The position numbers and the translations under genes were made by a program. The notes under the pieces were generated by a model. It did no database searches. It had not been told where the DNA came from and was given only the letters and a program-made list of their open reading frames with translations. A DNA stretch of 64,000 bases from Streptomyces sp. JH14 (GTDB lineage: Bacteria > Actinomycetota > Actinomycetes > Streptomycetales > Streptomycetaceae): assembly GCF_029428675.1 (NCBI RefSeq), contig NZ_JAJNEL010000002.1, positions 124,001 through 188,000 on the forward strand, read 5' to 3'. Shown here piece by piece: positions 16,647 through 24,057 of the stretch (position 1 is the stretch's first letter; each line of letters starts with the position of its first letter).

Positions 16647-17063
16647 TTGTCCACCGTTATCGAACAGTCCGTGCAGGCGCGCATGGTCGCATCCGCGCCG
16701 CGGATGGAGACGCTGCCGGCCACGCTGCAGTACGACCGCAGGGACCCGTTCGCCGTCCGTATGGCGTTCCCCGCCCCGGCGACGCTGGAGGGTACGGAGG
16801 TCTCCTGGGAGTTCTCCCGCGAACTGCTGGCCGAGGGCATGGACGCGGCGGCCGGTGTCGGGGACGTACGGATCAGGCCGTTCGGTTACGACCGCACGGT
16901 TCTGGAGTTCCATGCCGCCGAGGGCATCGCGATGGTGCATGTCCGCACGGCGGAGTTGCGTCACTTCCTCGAACGGGCGCAGGAACTGGTCCCGTCCGGG
17001 CAGGAGCACCGGTTCCTGGACCTCGACCGGAGTCTGGCGGACCTGTTCGGCGGGCCGCGCTGA
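16647..17063 (+). CDS. SsgA-like sporulation/cell-division protein (SALP)
   Basis: Member of the streptomycete-specific SsgA/SsgB family that controls septum site selection and cell-wall remodelling during sporulation. At 138 residues it has the normal family length. Typical positions are LQYDRRDPFAVRMAF, the WEFSRELLAEG box, GVGDVRIRP and the LDLDRSLADL end. TTG 16647 has GGGAG 6 nt upstream and aligns with known N-termini, whereas the first ATG upstream would add an Arg-rich extension. It is a monocistronic gene between two minus-strand genes. Which SALP subgroup it belongs to cannot be fixed by eye. Confidence 0.92.
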   Translation: MSTVIEQSVQARMVASAPRMETLPATLQYDRRDPFAVRMAFPAPATLEGTEVSWEFSRELLAEGMDAAAGVGDVRIRPFGYDRTVLEFHAAEGIAMVHVRTAELRHFLERAQELVPSGQEHRFLDLDRSLADLFGGPR

Positions 17064-17183
17064 GCGGAGTCCGGCGACCGGATCCCGACGCTCCGCGTCG
17101 GCTCCGTCCTCCGCGCTGCAGCTGCACGAACCCGACCCCGCTCCCTGATCCAGCCTGATCCAAACGAAAGACCCGAGGCCCGG

Positions 17184-18545
17184 TCAGTCCTTCTTCACCG
17201 CTTTGATCTCCACCAGGTTCCGGCCGTCGCAGTACGTCACCTCGCCGGGCGTCACCGCGGAGAACGGGATGCAGTCCGACGTCCCGCGCCAGCGCACCGT
17301 GCCGTCGTAGCCGACCAGCAGAAGTTTCCGCCCGTACTGGAAGAGGTCGCCGCTCACCTGCCGGGCCCCCGCCCCCAGCGCCTCGGTCCGCCTGCGGTCG
17401 GCGAGCGCGGGGTCGAGCGGACGGTCGGGGCGGCCGGGGGCGCGGATCAGGTCCGGCGAGCCCCTGCCGTCCGCCGCGACCGCGTACGCCCCTTCGGCGA
17501 GCCGGCGGGGTTGATGCTCCGGGCCGAAGTACGGGTCGACGACCAGGGCTCCGCCCCGCACGGGCAGCACGAGGTCGAAGGCGGTCTTCAGCGGCAGACC
17601 GGGGTTCCAGCGGCAGCCGGTGTGCGGATCGCGTGCGGCCTGCGGCTGGTCCCAGACGAAGTCGTAACGCCACCCCTTGTGTTCGTCTCCCGGCGGCGCA
17701 GCTGCCAGGACGGTCGCGCGGCAACTCCCCTTGGCCGGCGCGGTGACCAGGAAGGTCCGGTAGTTGGCCTGGGCGACCCGGTCGACGGTCCCGGCCGGAG
17801 GGCGCAGGCCGGGTATCCACACCGGGCGGTGCGTCTCCTCGTCCAAGGTGCCGACCCGGTCCTTGCCGATGACCAGCGGCCCGCACAGCCCCGGGGCCGC
17901 ATCGCGACCGCCCAGCGCATCCGCGCCGCACGGGGTCCGTACCCGGTACGCCCCCGGAATGCTGCTGCTCCACTGCCGCGTCCCCCGGTACATGTCCCAG
18001 GCGGTGAACCGGCATCCGGCCGCGGAGCAGGTGGCCGCCCCGATCGTCGGCCCGGTGGTGCCGGGCAGCAGCAGAACCCTGCTGTCCGGGGGCAGCGGGT
18101 GCCTCCAGAGGAGGACGCCGCTGCTGGGCTCGGCGAGGGCGACGGCGGTCGGATCCGTCCGGCCGGTGCGTCCGCCGATCAGCACGATGCCCTGGAGGAG
18201 ACCGACCGCCGAGTGCGGCCGGCCCGGCAGCCGCGAGGTGATCGCGAACTCGGCAGGGAGCGTAGCCGTCCAGCCCTTCACCGGGCCGTGCACTCCCTCC
18301 TCCGCCTCCTGCGGGATCCGGGCGAGCTTGCGCCCCTCGCCGATGAGCCCCTCACGGGCCTCCAGCAGCGACCAACTGCCGTCCGGCCCCGGCGGGACGG
18401 TCAGCGGAATGCGCCGTTGCTCGGCGGGGACGGACACGCCGTCCCCGAACCTCGGTGGCTGCGGTGCGAAGCAGCCGGTGAGCACCGCGCCGGCGCAGAG
18501 CACCGTGAGCGCCCTCAGGGCTCTGCCCGTCCGGTGACCTGTCAT
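17184..18545 (-). CDS. PQQ-like beta-propeller lipoprotein
   Basis: Predicted surface lipoprotein of 453 residues. The signal peptide MTGHRTGRALRALTVLC ends in a lipobox LTGC (Cys about 28). The mature part contains short WD/PQQ-like blades (VLLWRHPLP, FTAWDMYRGTRQW, VRWRGTSDC) consistent with a PQQ-like propeller. Several Cys (in GAATCSAAGC, CGADALG, GLCGP) could form disulfides outside the cell. The gene is divergent from the ABC-F gene with a 357-nt gap. Function unknown; a cell-envelope role is inferred only from export. Confidence 0.82.
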   Translation of the reverse strand: MTGHRTGRALRALTVLCAGAVLTGCFAPQPPRFGDGVSVPAEQRRIPLTVPPGPDGSWSLLEAREGLIGEGRKLARIPQEAEEGVHGPVKGWTATLPAEFAITSRLPGRPHSAVGLLQGIVLIGGRTGRTDPTAVALAEPSSGVLLWRHPLPPDSRVLLLPGTTGPTIGAATCSAAGCRFTAWDMYRGTRQWSSSIPGAYRVRTPCGADALGGRDAAPGLCGPLVIGKDRVGTLDEETHRPVWIPGLRPPAGTVDRVAQANYRTFLVTAPAKGSCRATVLAAAPPGDEHKGWRYDFVWDQPQAARDPHTGCRWNPGLPLKTAFDLVLPVRGGALVVDPYFGPEHQPRRLAEGAYAVAADGRGSPDLIRAPGRPDRPLDPALADRRRTEALGAGARQVSGDLFQYGRKLLLVGYDGTVRWRGTSDCIPFSAVTPGEVTYCDGRNLVEIKAVKKD

Positions 18546-18599
18546 CGTCCGCCCCCGTCCTGCCGCACGCACCGGCGCGGCCGGACCAACGTAAATCGG

Positions 18600-18629
18600 T
18601 TGCCGTGCCGCGAGGCCCCGTCCTACCGT
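18600..18629 (+). promoter_or_regulatory. Candidate promoter for the ABC-F gene
   Basis: TTGCCG (18600-18605) and TACCGT (18624-18629) are separated by 18 nt, a good match for a streptomycete vegetative promoter. Transcription would start near 18636 and give a leader of about 265 nt. An inverted repeat (ACGTCCTT 18635-18642, AAGGACGT 18661-18668) would sit at the very 5' end of that transcript. Confidence 0.5.
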
Positions 18630-18683
18630 TCGTGACGTCCTTGTTGTCGTCTGATCGGAGAAGGACGTTGCTCTTCTGAGGTC

Positions 18684-18770
18684 GTGAGACACCGCGTCGC
18701 TCGCCGTGTCCGGACGCTGCAGGCCCGTTCAGGTCTGTCAGGTCCGTCGTGCCTGCGCGCCGGAGTATGA
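18684..18770 (+). CDS. Arg-rich uORF in the ABC-F leader
   Basis: A 28-residue frame beginning GTG AGA CAC CGC and reading MRHRVARRVRTLQARSG with a Cys near the end. Its TGA overlaps an ATG (ATGA at 18767) that opens a second, 66-codon frame running into the ABC-F coding region in another phase. Arg-rich uORFs occur upstream of antibiotic-resistance ABC-F genes with ribosome-mediated attenuation. The Shine-Dalgarno here is poor and translation is unproven. Confidence 0.3.
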   Translation: MRHRVARRVRTLQARSGLSGPSCLRAGV

Positions 18771-18902
18771 CCTCAGCTCTTCGAGCCGTCCTCCGCGACC
18801 GGGGCTCCCCGTTGGCCGTGCGCCGTGCGCCGTGCCCGTGGAACGCCCTGACCGGTGTCTCACCCGTTGCCGCCCATCCGCCGTCGCAACCGGGAGATCC
18901 TC

Positions 18903-20534
18903 ATGTCTACATCCATGACCCACATCGCCTGTTCATCGCTCGCTTTCGCCTGGCCGGACGGCAGTGAGGTCTTCGACGACTTCCACCTGTCCGTGGGACC
19001 CGGCAGGACCGGGCTCATCGGTGTCAACGGCTCGGGAAAGTCCACGCTGTTGCGGCTGATCGCCGGTGAACTCGCCCCCACCGAGGGCCGTGTCCGGACC
19101 CTGGGAGAGATCGGCTACCTGCCGCAGAACCTCGTTCTGGACACGGCGCTGCCGGTCGATGCGGCCCTCGGCATCGCCGCCGCCCGGGCCGCGCTGCACG
19201 CCATCGAGGCGGGTGACGTCCGCGAGGAGCGGTTCGCGGCGGTGGGTGACGACTGGGACGTGGAGGAGCGCGCCCGCGCCACTCTCGATCAGCTCGGCCT
19301 CGCTCACATCGGCCTCGACCGCACGATCGGTGAGATGTCGGGCGGCGAGTGCGTGCTGCTGCGCCTCGCCGCACTTCTGCTGGCCCGTCCCGGGGTGCTG
19401 CTGCTGGACGAGCCGACGAACAATCTCGATCTGTCCGCCCGCGGGCGGCTCTACGAGGCGATCGACGCGTGGACGGGTGTCCTGGTCGTCGTCAGCCACG
19501 ACCGCGAACTCCTGGATCGCGTCGACCAGATCGCGGACCTGCGGGACGGCTCGGTCACCTGGTACGGCGGAAACCTCACAGCGTACGAGGAGGCGCTCTC
19601 CGTCGAACAGGAGGCAGCGGAGCGGATGGTGCGGGTCGCCGAGGCCGACGTGCACCGGCAGAAGCGTGACCTGGCCGAGGCCCAGATGAAATTGGCCCGG
19701 CGAAGGCGCTACGGGCAGAAGATGTGGGACACCAAGCGCGAACCGAAGGCGGTCATGAGCACACGCAAGCGGGCCGCCCAGGTGTCTGCGGGCAAGCACC
19801 GCATCCTGCACGCCGGGAAGCTGGCGGAGGCGAAGGAACGTCTCGACGACGCCGTCGAGGCGGTGCGGGAGGACGACGAGATCCGGGTCGAGTTGCCGAA
19901 CACCAAGGTCCATCCGGGCCAGGGTGTGCTGGTGCTGCGCGATCTGGAACTGGCGTACGGGGCGCGGGTGCGCGGCGAGTTCGAACTGCGCGGACCCGAG
20001 CGGATCGCCCTGGTGGGCCGCAATGGTGCGGGCAAGACGACGCTGCTGCGGACCGTCGCGGGTGAACTGGCGCCCGTGTCCGGTGAGGCGACCGCCCACC
20101 TGCCGCTGCGTTTTCTTCCTCAGCGGCTGGATGTGCTCGACGACGGACTGAGCGTGGTGGAGAACGTGGCACGGTTCGCACCGGACGCCACGGGCAACCG
20201 CATCAGGGCGAAACTGGCGCACTTCCTCTTCAAAGGGGCGCGGGCGGACCGGCCCGCGGGCACCCTGTCGGGCGGGGAGCGCTTCCGGGCGACGCTGGCC
20301 GCACTGCTGCTGGCCGAGCCGGCGCCCCGGCTGCTGATGCTGGACGAGCCGACCAACAATCTGGACATGGCGAGCGTGCGCCGCCTGACAGAGGCCCTGG
20401 CCTCGTACGAGGGGGCATTGATCGTGGCGAGCCACGATGTGCCGTTCCTCGAGTCGCTCGGGATCACGCGCTGGCTGCTGCTCGACGGCGATCTGCGCGA
20501 CACATCGGTGGAGGAGGTACGCGCCGGGCGCTGA
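18903..20534 (+). CDS. ABC-F family ATPase (ribosome-acting, possible antibiotic resistance)
   Basis: Soluble protein of 543 residues with two fused ABC domains and no membrane segments. Walker A motifs are GVNGSGKST (about 40-48) and GRNGAGKTT (about 371-379). The signatures are MSGGE and LSGGE, and both Walker B regions read LDEPTNNLD. The linker between domains is long, charged and helical (QKRDLAEAQMKLARRRR), as in ABC-F proteins that bind the ribosomal E site. The ATG at 18903 has GGGAG 6 nt upstream. The leader is unusually long with uORFs, which in this family often means drug-inducible attenuation. A housekeeping translational role is the alternative. Confidence 0.9.
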   Translation: MSTSMTHIACSSLAFAWPDGSEVFDDFHLSVGPGRTGLIGVNGSGKSTLLRLIAGELAPTEGRVRTLGEIGYLPQNLVLDTALPVDAALGIAAARAALHAIEAGDVREERFAAVGDDWDVEERARATLDQLGLAHIGLDRTIGEMSGGECVLLRLAALLLARPGVLLLDEPTNNLDLSARGRLYEAIDAWTGVLVVVSHDRELLDRVDQIADLRDGSVTWYGGNLTAYEEALSVEQEAAERMVRVAEADVHRQKRDLAEAQMKLARRRRYGQKMWDTKREPKAVMSTRKRAAQVSAGKHRILHAGKLAEAKERLDDAVEAVREDDEIRVELPNTKVHPGQGVLVLRDLELAYGARVRGEFELRGPERIALVGRNGAGKTTLLRTVAGELAPVSGEATAHLPLRFLPQRLDVLDDGLSVVENVARFAPDATGNRIRAKLAHFLFKGARADRPAGTLSGGERFRATLAALLLAEPAPRLLMLDEPTNNLDMASVRRLTEALASYEGALIVASHDVPFLESLGITRWLLLDGDLRDTSVEEVRAGR

Positions 20535-20542
20535 GCAGGAAT

Positions 20543-20568
20543 GGGGGTGGGGGCCGGGCCCCACCCCC
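20543..20568 (+). terminator. Terminator of the ABC-F gene
   Basis: GGGGGTGGGG (20543-20552) and CCCCACCCCC (20559-20568) form a perfect 10-bp stem with a 6-nt loop starting 8 nt after the ABC-F stop codon and followed by TT. It separates the gene from the desaturase promoter. Confidence 0.75.
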
Positions 20569-20714
20569 TTGCCCCACATCGGTGAGTACGCCAAGCTCGA
20601 CGGGTTCCGCGAGATGCCTCTCCGTACACCAGCACGCCTCTTGCGGCCTGCACACATAACGGTACGTAATCGGACTTCGGGCAGACGGGGTTGGCGGGGG
20701 CCTTACTCGCGCTT

Positions 20715-20749
20715 TAACCTACGCTCTCGTAACCTACGAGGCCGTAGGT
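20715..20749. promoter_or_regulatory. Operator-like repeats upstream of the desaturase
   Basis: TAACCTACG occurs twice in direct orientation (20715-20723 and 20730-20738). The second copy pairs with CGTAGGT (20743-20749) as a 7-bp palindrome around AGGC. The elements end 25 nt before the desaturase GTG and overlap the expected promoter, so a repressor, probably TetR-like, sensing acyl groups is likely. The protein that binds is not in the window. Confidence 0.6.
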
Positions 20750-20774
20750 AAATCTCCCGTCCCCAGGAGCCCCC

Positions 20775-21749
20775 GTGACGATCACTTCTCCCCACCTCGG
20801 CAGTTCACAGGCGTGGACCGACGCCCAGCTGCTGTACGCCCTGGAAGAGGTGGTGGAGAAGGAGCTCAACCGCCATCTCAAGGTCGCCAAGGACTGGATG
20901 CCCCACGAGTACGTCCCCTTCTCCGACGGCCGGAACTTCCCGGGAATCTTCGAGGACGGCGAGGCCTGGCAGGCCGACCAGTCGAAGGTCACCGACATCG
21001 GCAGGATCGCGCTGGTCGTGAACCTGCTGACCGAGGACAACCTTCCGAGCTACCACCACGAGATCGCCTCCCTCTTCGGCCGTGACGGTGCCTGGGGCAC
21101 CTGGGTGCACCGCTGGACCGCCGAGGAGGGCCGGCACGGCATCGTGATGCGCGACTACCTGCTCACCTCGCGCGCGGTCGACCCGGACAAGCTGGAGCAG
21201 TTCCGGATGGCGCACATGGCGGAGGGCTTCGAGTCCGACAACCGCCACTCGATGCTGCACTCGGTGGCGTACGTCGCCTTCCAGGAGCTCGCGACCCGCG
21301 TCTCGCACCGCAACACCGGTCACCAGTCGGGCGACCCGGTCTGCGACCGCATGCTGGCGCGCATCGCCACCGACGAGAACCTGCACATGGTCTTCTACCG
21401 CAATCTGCTCGGCGCGGCCTTCGAGCTCGCCCCGGACCTGACGATGCAGGCCGTGCGCGATGTCGTGGTCAACTTCCGGATGCCCGGCCACGGCATGCCC
21501 GGCTTCGAGCGCGCGGCCGCGCAGATGGCGATCGGCGAGATCTACAACATGCGGATCCACCACGACGACGTGATCCAGCCCGTGCTGCGCTACCTCAAGG
21601 TCCTGGACATCGACGGGCTGGGCCCGGACGGCCTGAAGGCGCAGGAGGAGCTGGGGCTGTACATGGGCGGCCTCGACAGCGAGGCGGCCAAGTTCGACGA
21701 GAAGCTGGCCGCGCGCAAGGCACGGATGGCGGCCCGCGCGAACGCCTGA
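20775..21749 (+). CDS. Acyl-ACP desaturase (ferritin-like di-iron)
   Basis: Soluble stearoyl-ACP delta-9-type desaturase of 324 residues introducing a double bond into acyl-ACP. Di-iron ligands are recognisable: EEVVEKELNRHL early, the EEGRHG box at about 116-121, and DENLHMVFYR near 197. The GTG at 20775 has AGGAG upstream. It is flanked by its own operator and by a strong hairpin terminator, so it is probably monocistronic and regulated by membrane-lipid status. Confidence 0.93.
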   Translation: MTITSPHLGSSQAWTDAQLLYALEEVVEKELNRHLKVAKDWMPHEYVPFSDGRNFPGIFEDGEAWQADQSKVTDIGRIALVVNLLTEDNLPSYHHEIASLFGRDGAWGTWVHRWTAEEGRHGIVMRDYLLTSRAVDPDKLEQFRMAHMAEGFESDNRHSMLHSVAYVAFQELATRVSHRNTGHQSGDPVCDRMLARIATDENLHMVFYRNLLGAAFELAPDLTMQAVRDVVVNFRMPGHGMPGFERAAAQMAIGEIYNMRIHHDDVIQPVLRYLKVLDIDGLGPDGLKAQEELGLYMGGLDSEAAKFDEKLAARKARMAARANA

Positions 21750-21773
21750 CCCACCCCTCCCCGCAGGTTCCCG

Positions 21774-21805
21774 ACGGCCCACGAGCCCGCTCACTCGTGG
21801 GCCGT
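21774..21805. terminator. Bidirectional terminator between desaturase and GMC oxidoreductase
   Basis: ACGGCCCACGAG (21774-21785) and CTCGTGGGCCGT (21794-21805) form a perfect 12-bp stem with an 8-nt loop. A second copy of the right arm with its flank (CACTCGTGGGCCGT, about 21814-21827) forms the last codons of the GMC gene. Confidence 0.8.
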
Positions 21806-21812
21806 CTCCCGT

Positions 21813-23423
21813 TCACTCGTGGGCCGTCACCCGTGCGTCCTCACGGATCATTTCGGCCGCTCGCTCGGCGATGGCCACGGTGGGCGCATGGGTGTGGCCG
21901 CGGGTGATGCGCGGCATCACCGAGGCGTCGACCACCCGCAGGCCTGCCACGCCGCGCACCCGCAGCCGGGGGTCGGTCACGGACTCCGCGTCCTCGCCCA
22001 TCCTGCAGGTGCCGACCGGATGGTAGAGCGTCTCGGCGCCGGTACGGATCGCCTCGGCGAGGCGGGCGTCGTCGACCGGGCCGGGGTACGGGCCCATCGG
22101 ACCCGAGGTGTGCGCGGACAGGGGCGCGGCGGCGAACAGGGCCTCGGCACGGCGGACTCCGGCGATCATGCGCTGCAGGTCCGCGTCGGCGGTCAGATAG
22201 CCGGGGTCGATGCGGAGCCCCGAGCCGCTGCCGGAGGTGTCGGGGTCCAGCGTGATCCGGCCGGAGCTCTCGGGTTGGAGCAGGACCACGCCGATGGTGA
22301 TGCCGTGTTCGGTGGGCGGGGTCAGGCCGTGGTCGATGAAAGGCGCCGGCGCGAAGATCAACTCCAGGTCGGGGGCGGCGAGTTCCGGGGTGGACCGGAT
22401 GAACGCGACGGCTTCGGCGAGGTTCGAGGTGAGCGGTCCGCGTCGCGCCAGCAGGAAGCGCCCGACATTGGCGAGACTGTCGGCTCCGGTCATGGTCACC
22501 GGCTGCGGGCAGTGCACGGTCACGGCGAAGGAGAGATGGTCCTGGAGATGGCGGCCCACGTCCGGGGACGCGACCCGTACGTCGATGCCGGCCCGGTTCA
22601 GCTGATCGGGGTCGCCGATGCCGGAGCGCAGGAGCAGCTGCGGTGATCCGATGGCTCCGGCGCTCAGTACGACCTCACGGCGGGCCTTGAGCGTGGCCGC
22701 ACCGGGGCCGCGTCCGGTGACGACTCCGGTCACGCGCGTGGAGTCGTCGTCGAAGGCCAGGCCTTGGATGCGCGTGCCGGTGAGGATGTCGAGGTTGGCC
22801 CGGCGGCGTGCGGGCCCGAGGTAGCCGTCGGCGGCGCTCCAGCGGCGGCCCCGACGGATGCTGACCGGGGTGGCGGCACAGCCGCTGTGGTCGGGGGCGT
22901 TCAGCTCGGGAAGGAACGGCAGACCGTCGAGTGAGCAGGCGTCGAGGAAGGCCGCCGTCAGCGCGCTGGGGGCGCGGGGCGGCGAGATGTAGAGGGGCCC
23001 CTCGGTGCCGTACACCGTGCCATGGCCCGTCGGGCCCGTCCACCGCTCCGCACGGCGGAAGTAAGGTACGAGCGCCTCGTGGGACCAGTCCGGCCCGGCG
23101 GACCCGGCCCACGTGTCGTAGTCGTCGCGGTGGCCGCGCACCCACATCATGGCGTTGATCGACGAGCATCCGCCGAGGGTGTGGCCTCGGGGCCAGTACA
23201 GCTCGCGGCCGCCGAGGGCCGGTTGCTCCACCGTACTGAAGTCCCAGTCGTACGCGGTCTTGAACAGCTTCGGGAAGGCTGCCGGGATCCGGATCTCCGG
23301 CTTTCGGTCACGCCCGCCCGACTCGACGAGCGCGACCCGGACGGTGGGGTCCTCGGAGAGCCGCGCGGCCAGCACACAGCCGGCCGATCCCGCCCCGACG
23401 ACGATGTAGTCGTACTCGCTCAA
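21813..23423 (-). CDS. GMC-family FAD oxidoreductase (choline-dehydrogenase-like)
   Basis: FAD-dependent alcohol oxidase or dehydrogenase of 536 residues. The N-terminal dinucleotide fold is YDYIVVGAGSAGCVLAARLSE. GMC signature 1 is visible as PRGHTLGGCSSINAMMWVRG (about 79-98). Signature 2 is visible as SAGAIGSPQLLLRSGIG. The C-terminal catalytic His region is LYHPVGTCRMG with RGHTHAPTVAIAE. The TTG start at 23423 has AGGAGG 7 nt upstream. The alcohol oxidised is unknown. No betaine-aldehyde dehydrogenase neighbours it, which argues against a choline pathway. Its end is shared with a duplicated terminator arm. Confidence 0.92.
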   Translation of the reverse strand: MSEYDYIVVGAGSAGCVLAARLSEDPTVRVALVESGGRDRKPEIRIPAAFPKLFKTAYDWDFSTVEQPALGGRELYWPRGHTLGGCSSINAMMWVRGHRDDYDTWAGSAGPDWSHEALVPYFRRAERWTGPTGHGTVYGTEGPLYISPPRAPSALTAAFLDACSLDGLPFLPELNAPDHSGCAATPVSIRRGRRWSAADGYLGPARRRANLDILTGTRIQGLAFDDDSTRVTGVVTGRGPGAATLKARREVVLSAGAIGSPQLLLRSGIGDPDQLNRAGIDVRVASPDVGRHLQDHLSFAVTVHCPQPVTMTGADSLANVGRFLLARRGPLTSNLAEAVAFIRSTPELAAPDLELIFAPAPFIDHGLTPPTEHGITIGVVLLQPESSGRITLDPDTSGSGSGLRIDPGYLTADADLQRMIAGVRRAEALFAAAPLSAHTSGPMGPYPGPVDDARLAEAIRTGAETLYHPVGTCRMGEDAESVTDPRLRVRGVAGLRVVDASVMPRITRGHTHAPTVAIAERAAEMIREDARVTAHE

Positions 23424-23491
23424 CTCGGCTCCTCCTGGGGCTGTGGACTCAGGATCGCGCAGGGCCGAATTGTGGCACGCACAGAGGGACT

Positions 23492-23746
23492 TCAGCCCCG
23501 GTTGCGCTCAACTCGGCGCAGCCGCTCCCGCTCCTTCTCCGACAGTCCGCCCCAGACGCCGAACCGCTCGTCGTTGTCGAGGGCGTACTCCAGGCAGGCC
23601 ACCCGGCCCTCGCAGGCGTTGCACAACTGCTTCGCCTCGCGCGTGGAGCTGCCGGGGGCAGGAAAGAAGAACTCGGGTCCCGCTTGCGCGCAGAGCGCAG
23701 TCTCCTGCCAGGCGAGTGCGGGGTCGGTCACGGTGTTGATCAGCAT
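23492..23746 (-). CDS. WhiB-like iron-sulfur regulatory protein
   Basis: Wbl-family protein of 84 residues, actinobacteria-specific, binding a 4Fe-4S cluster and acting with the primary sigma factor. The four ligands are Cys19, Cys42, Cys45 and Cys51 (ALCAQ, QLCNACEGRVACLEYAL), followed by GVWGGLSEKER and a basic tail RLRRVERNRG. The sequence is closest by eye to WhiB itself (FGVWGGLSE, STREAK), not to WblA or WblE, but the N-terminus is shorter and it is probably a paralogue. The ATG at 23746 lies inside an inverted repeat that may be its own operator. Confidence 0.93.
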   Translation of the reverse strand: MLINTVTDPALAWQETALCAQAGPEFFFPAPGSSTREAKQLCNACEGRVACLEYALDNDERFGVWGGLSEKERERLRRVERNRG

Positions 23747-23786
23747 GGCGCACACAGTGCCCGGTCGCGATAAACGACTGATCAAC
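23735..23786. promoter_or_regulatory. 9-bp inverted repeat around the whiB-like start
   Basis: GTTGATCAG (23735-23743) and CTGATCAAC (23778-23786) are perfect inverted copies separated by 34 nt. One arm covers codons 2-4 of the whiB-like gene, and the other lies in its promoter region. Each arm contains the palindrome TGATCA. They could be paired operator sites or an mRNA hairpin in the 5' region. Confidence 0.4.
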
Positions 23787-24057
23787 GATGCATCAATGCG
23801 GGCTCGTGCGTGCCGGGAGCCCCGTCCTGGCACGTACGGCCCTCATGACCGCGCCCGCACGCCGCGCCGGCGCAGCTGCCGGAGCGTTCCCAGCGCGTGC
23901 GGGAACGTCCGCCGCGGCCTGCTGCACCCGGTCCGACGCCGTCCGCCCGCGCCCCGGGCGGCCGTCGCTGTCATCGGCCCATGGCACGATATGTCTCACT
24001 CGGGCAGCTGTCGGGCAAGGCGGCAGCAGGGCTGCGCGGACAGAGGATCGTACGTAC
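23747..24057. other. Intergenic region between whiB-like and helicase genes
   Basis: The 311 nt between divergent genes hold the inverted repeat described separately and promoters for both directions. The remainder is GC-rich and open in several frames. I see no Shine-Dalgarno-supported small gene and no clear -35/-10 pair for the helicase. Confidence 0.4.

Noticed and set aside
21813..23423. Choline dehydrogenase of a betaine pathway
   Set aside because: GMC signatures fit many alcohol oxidases and no betaine-aldehyde dehydrogenase or choline transporter is adjacent.
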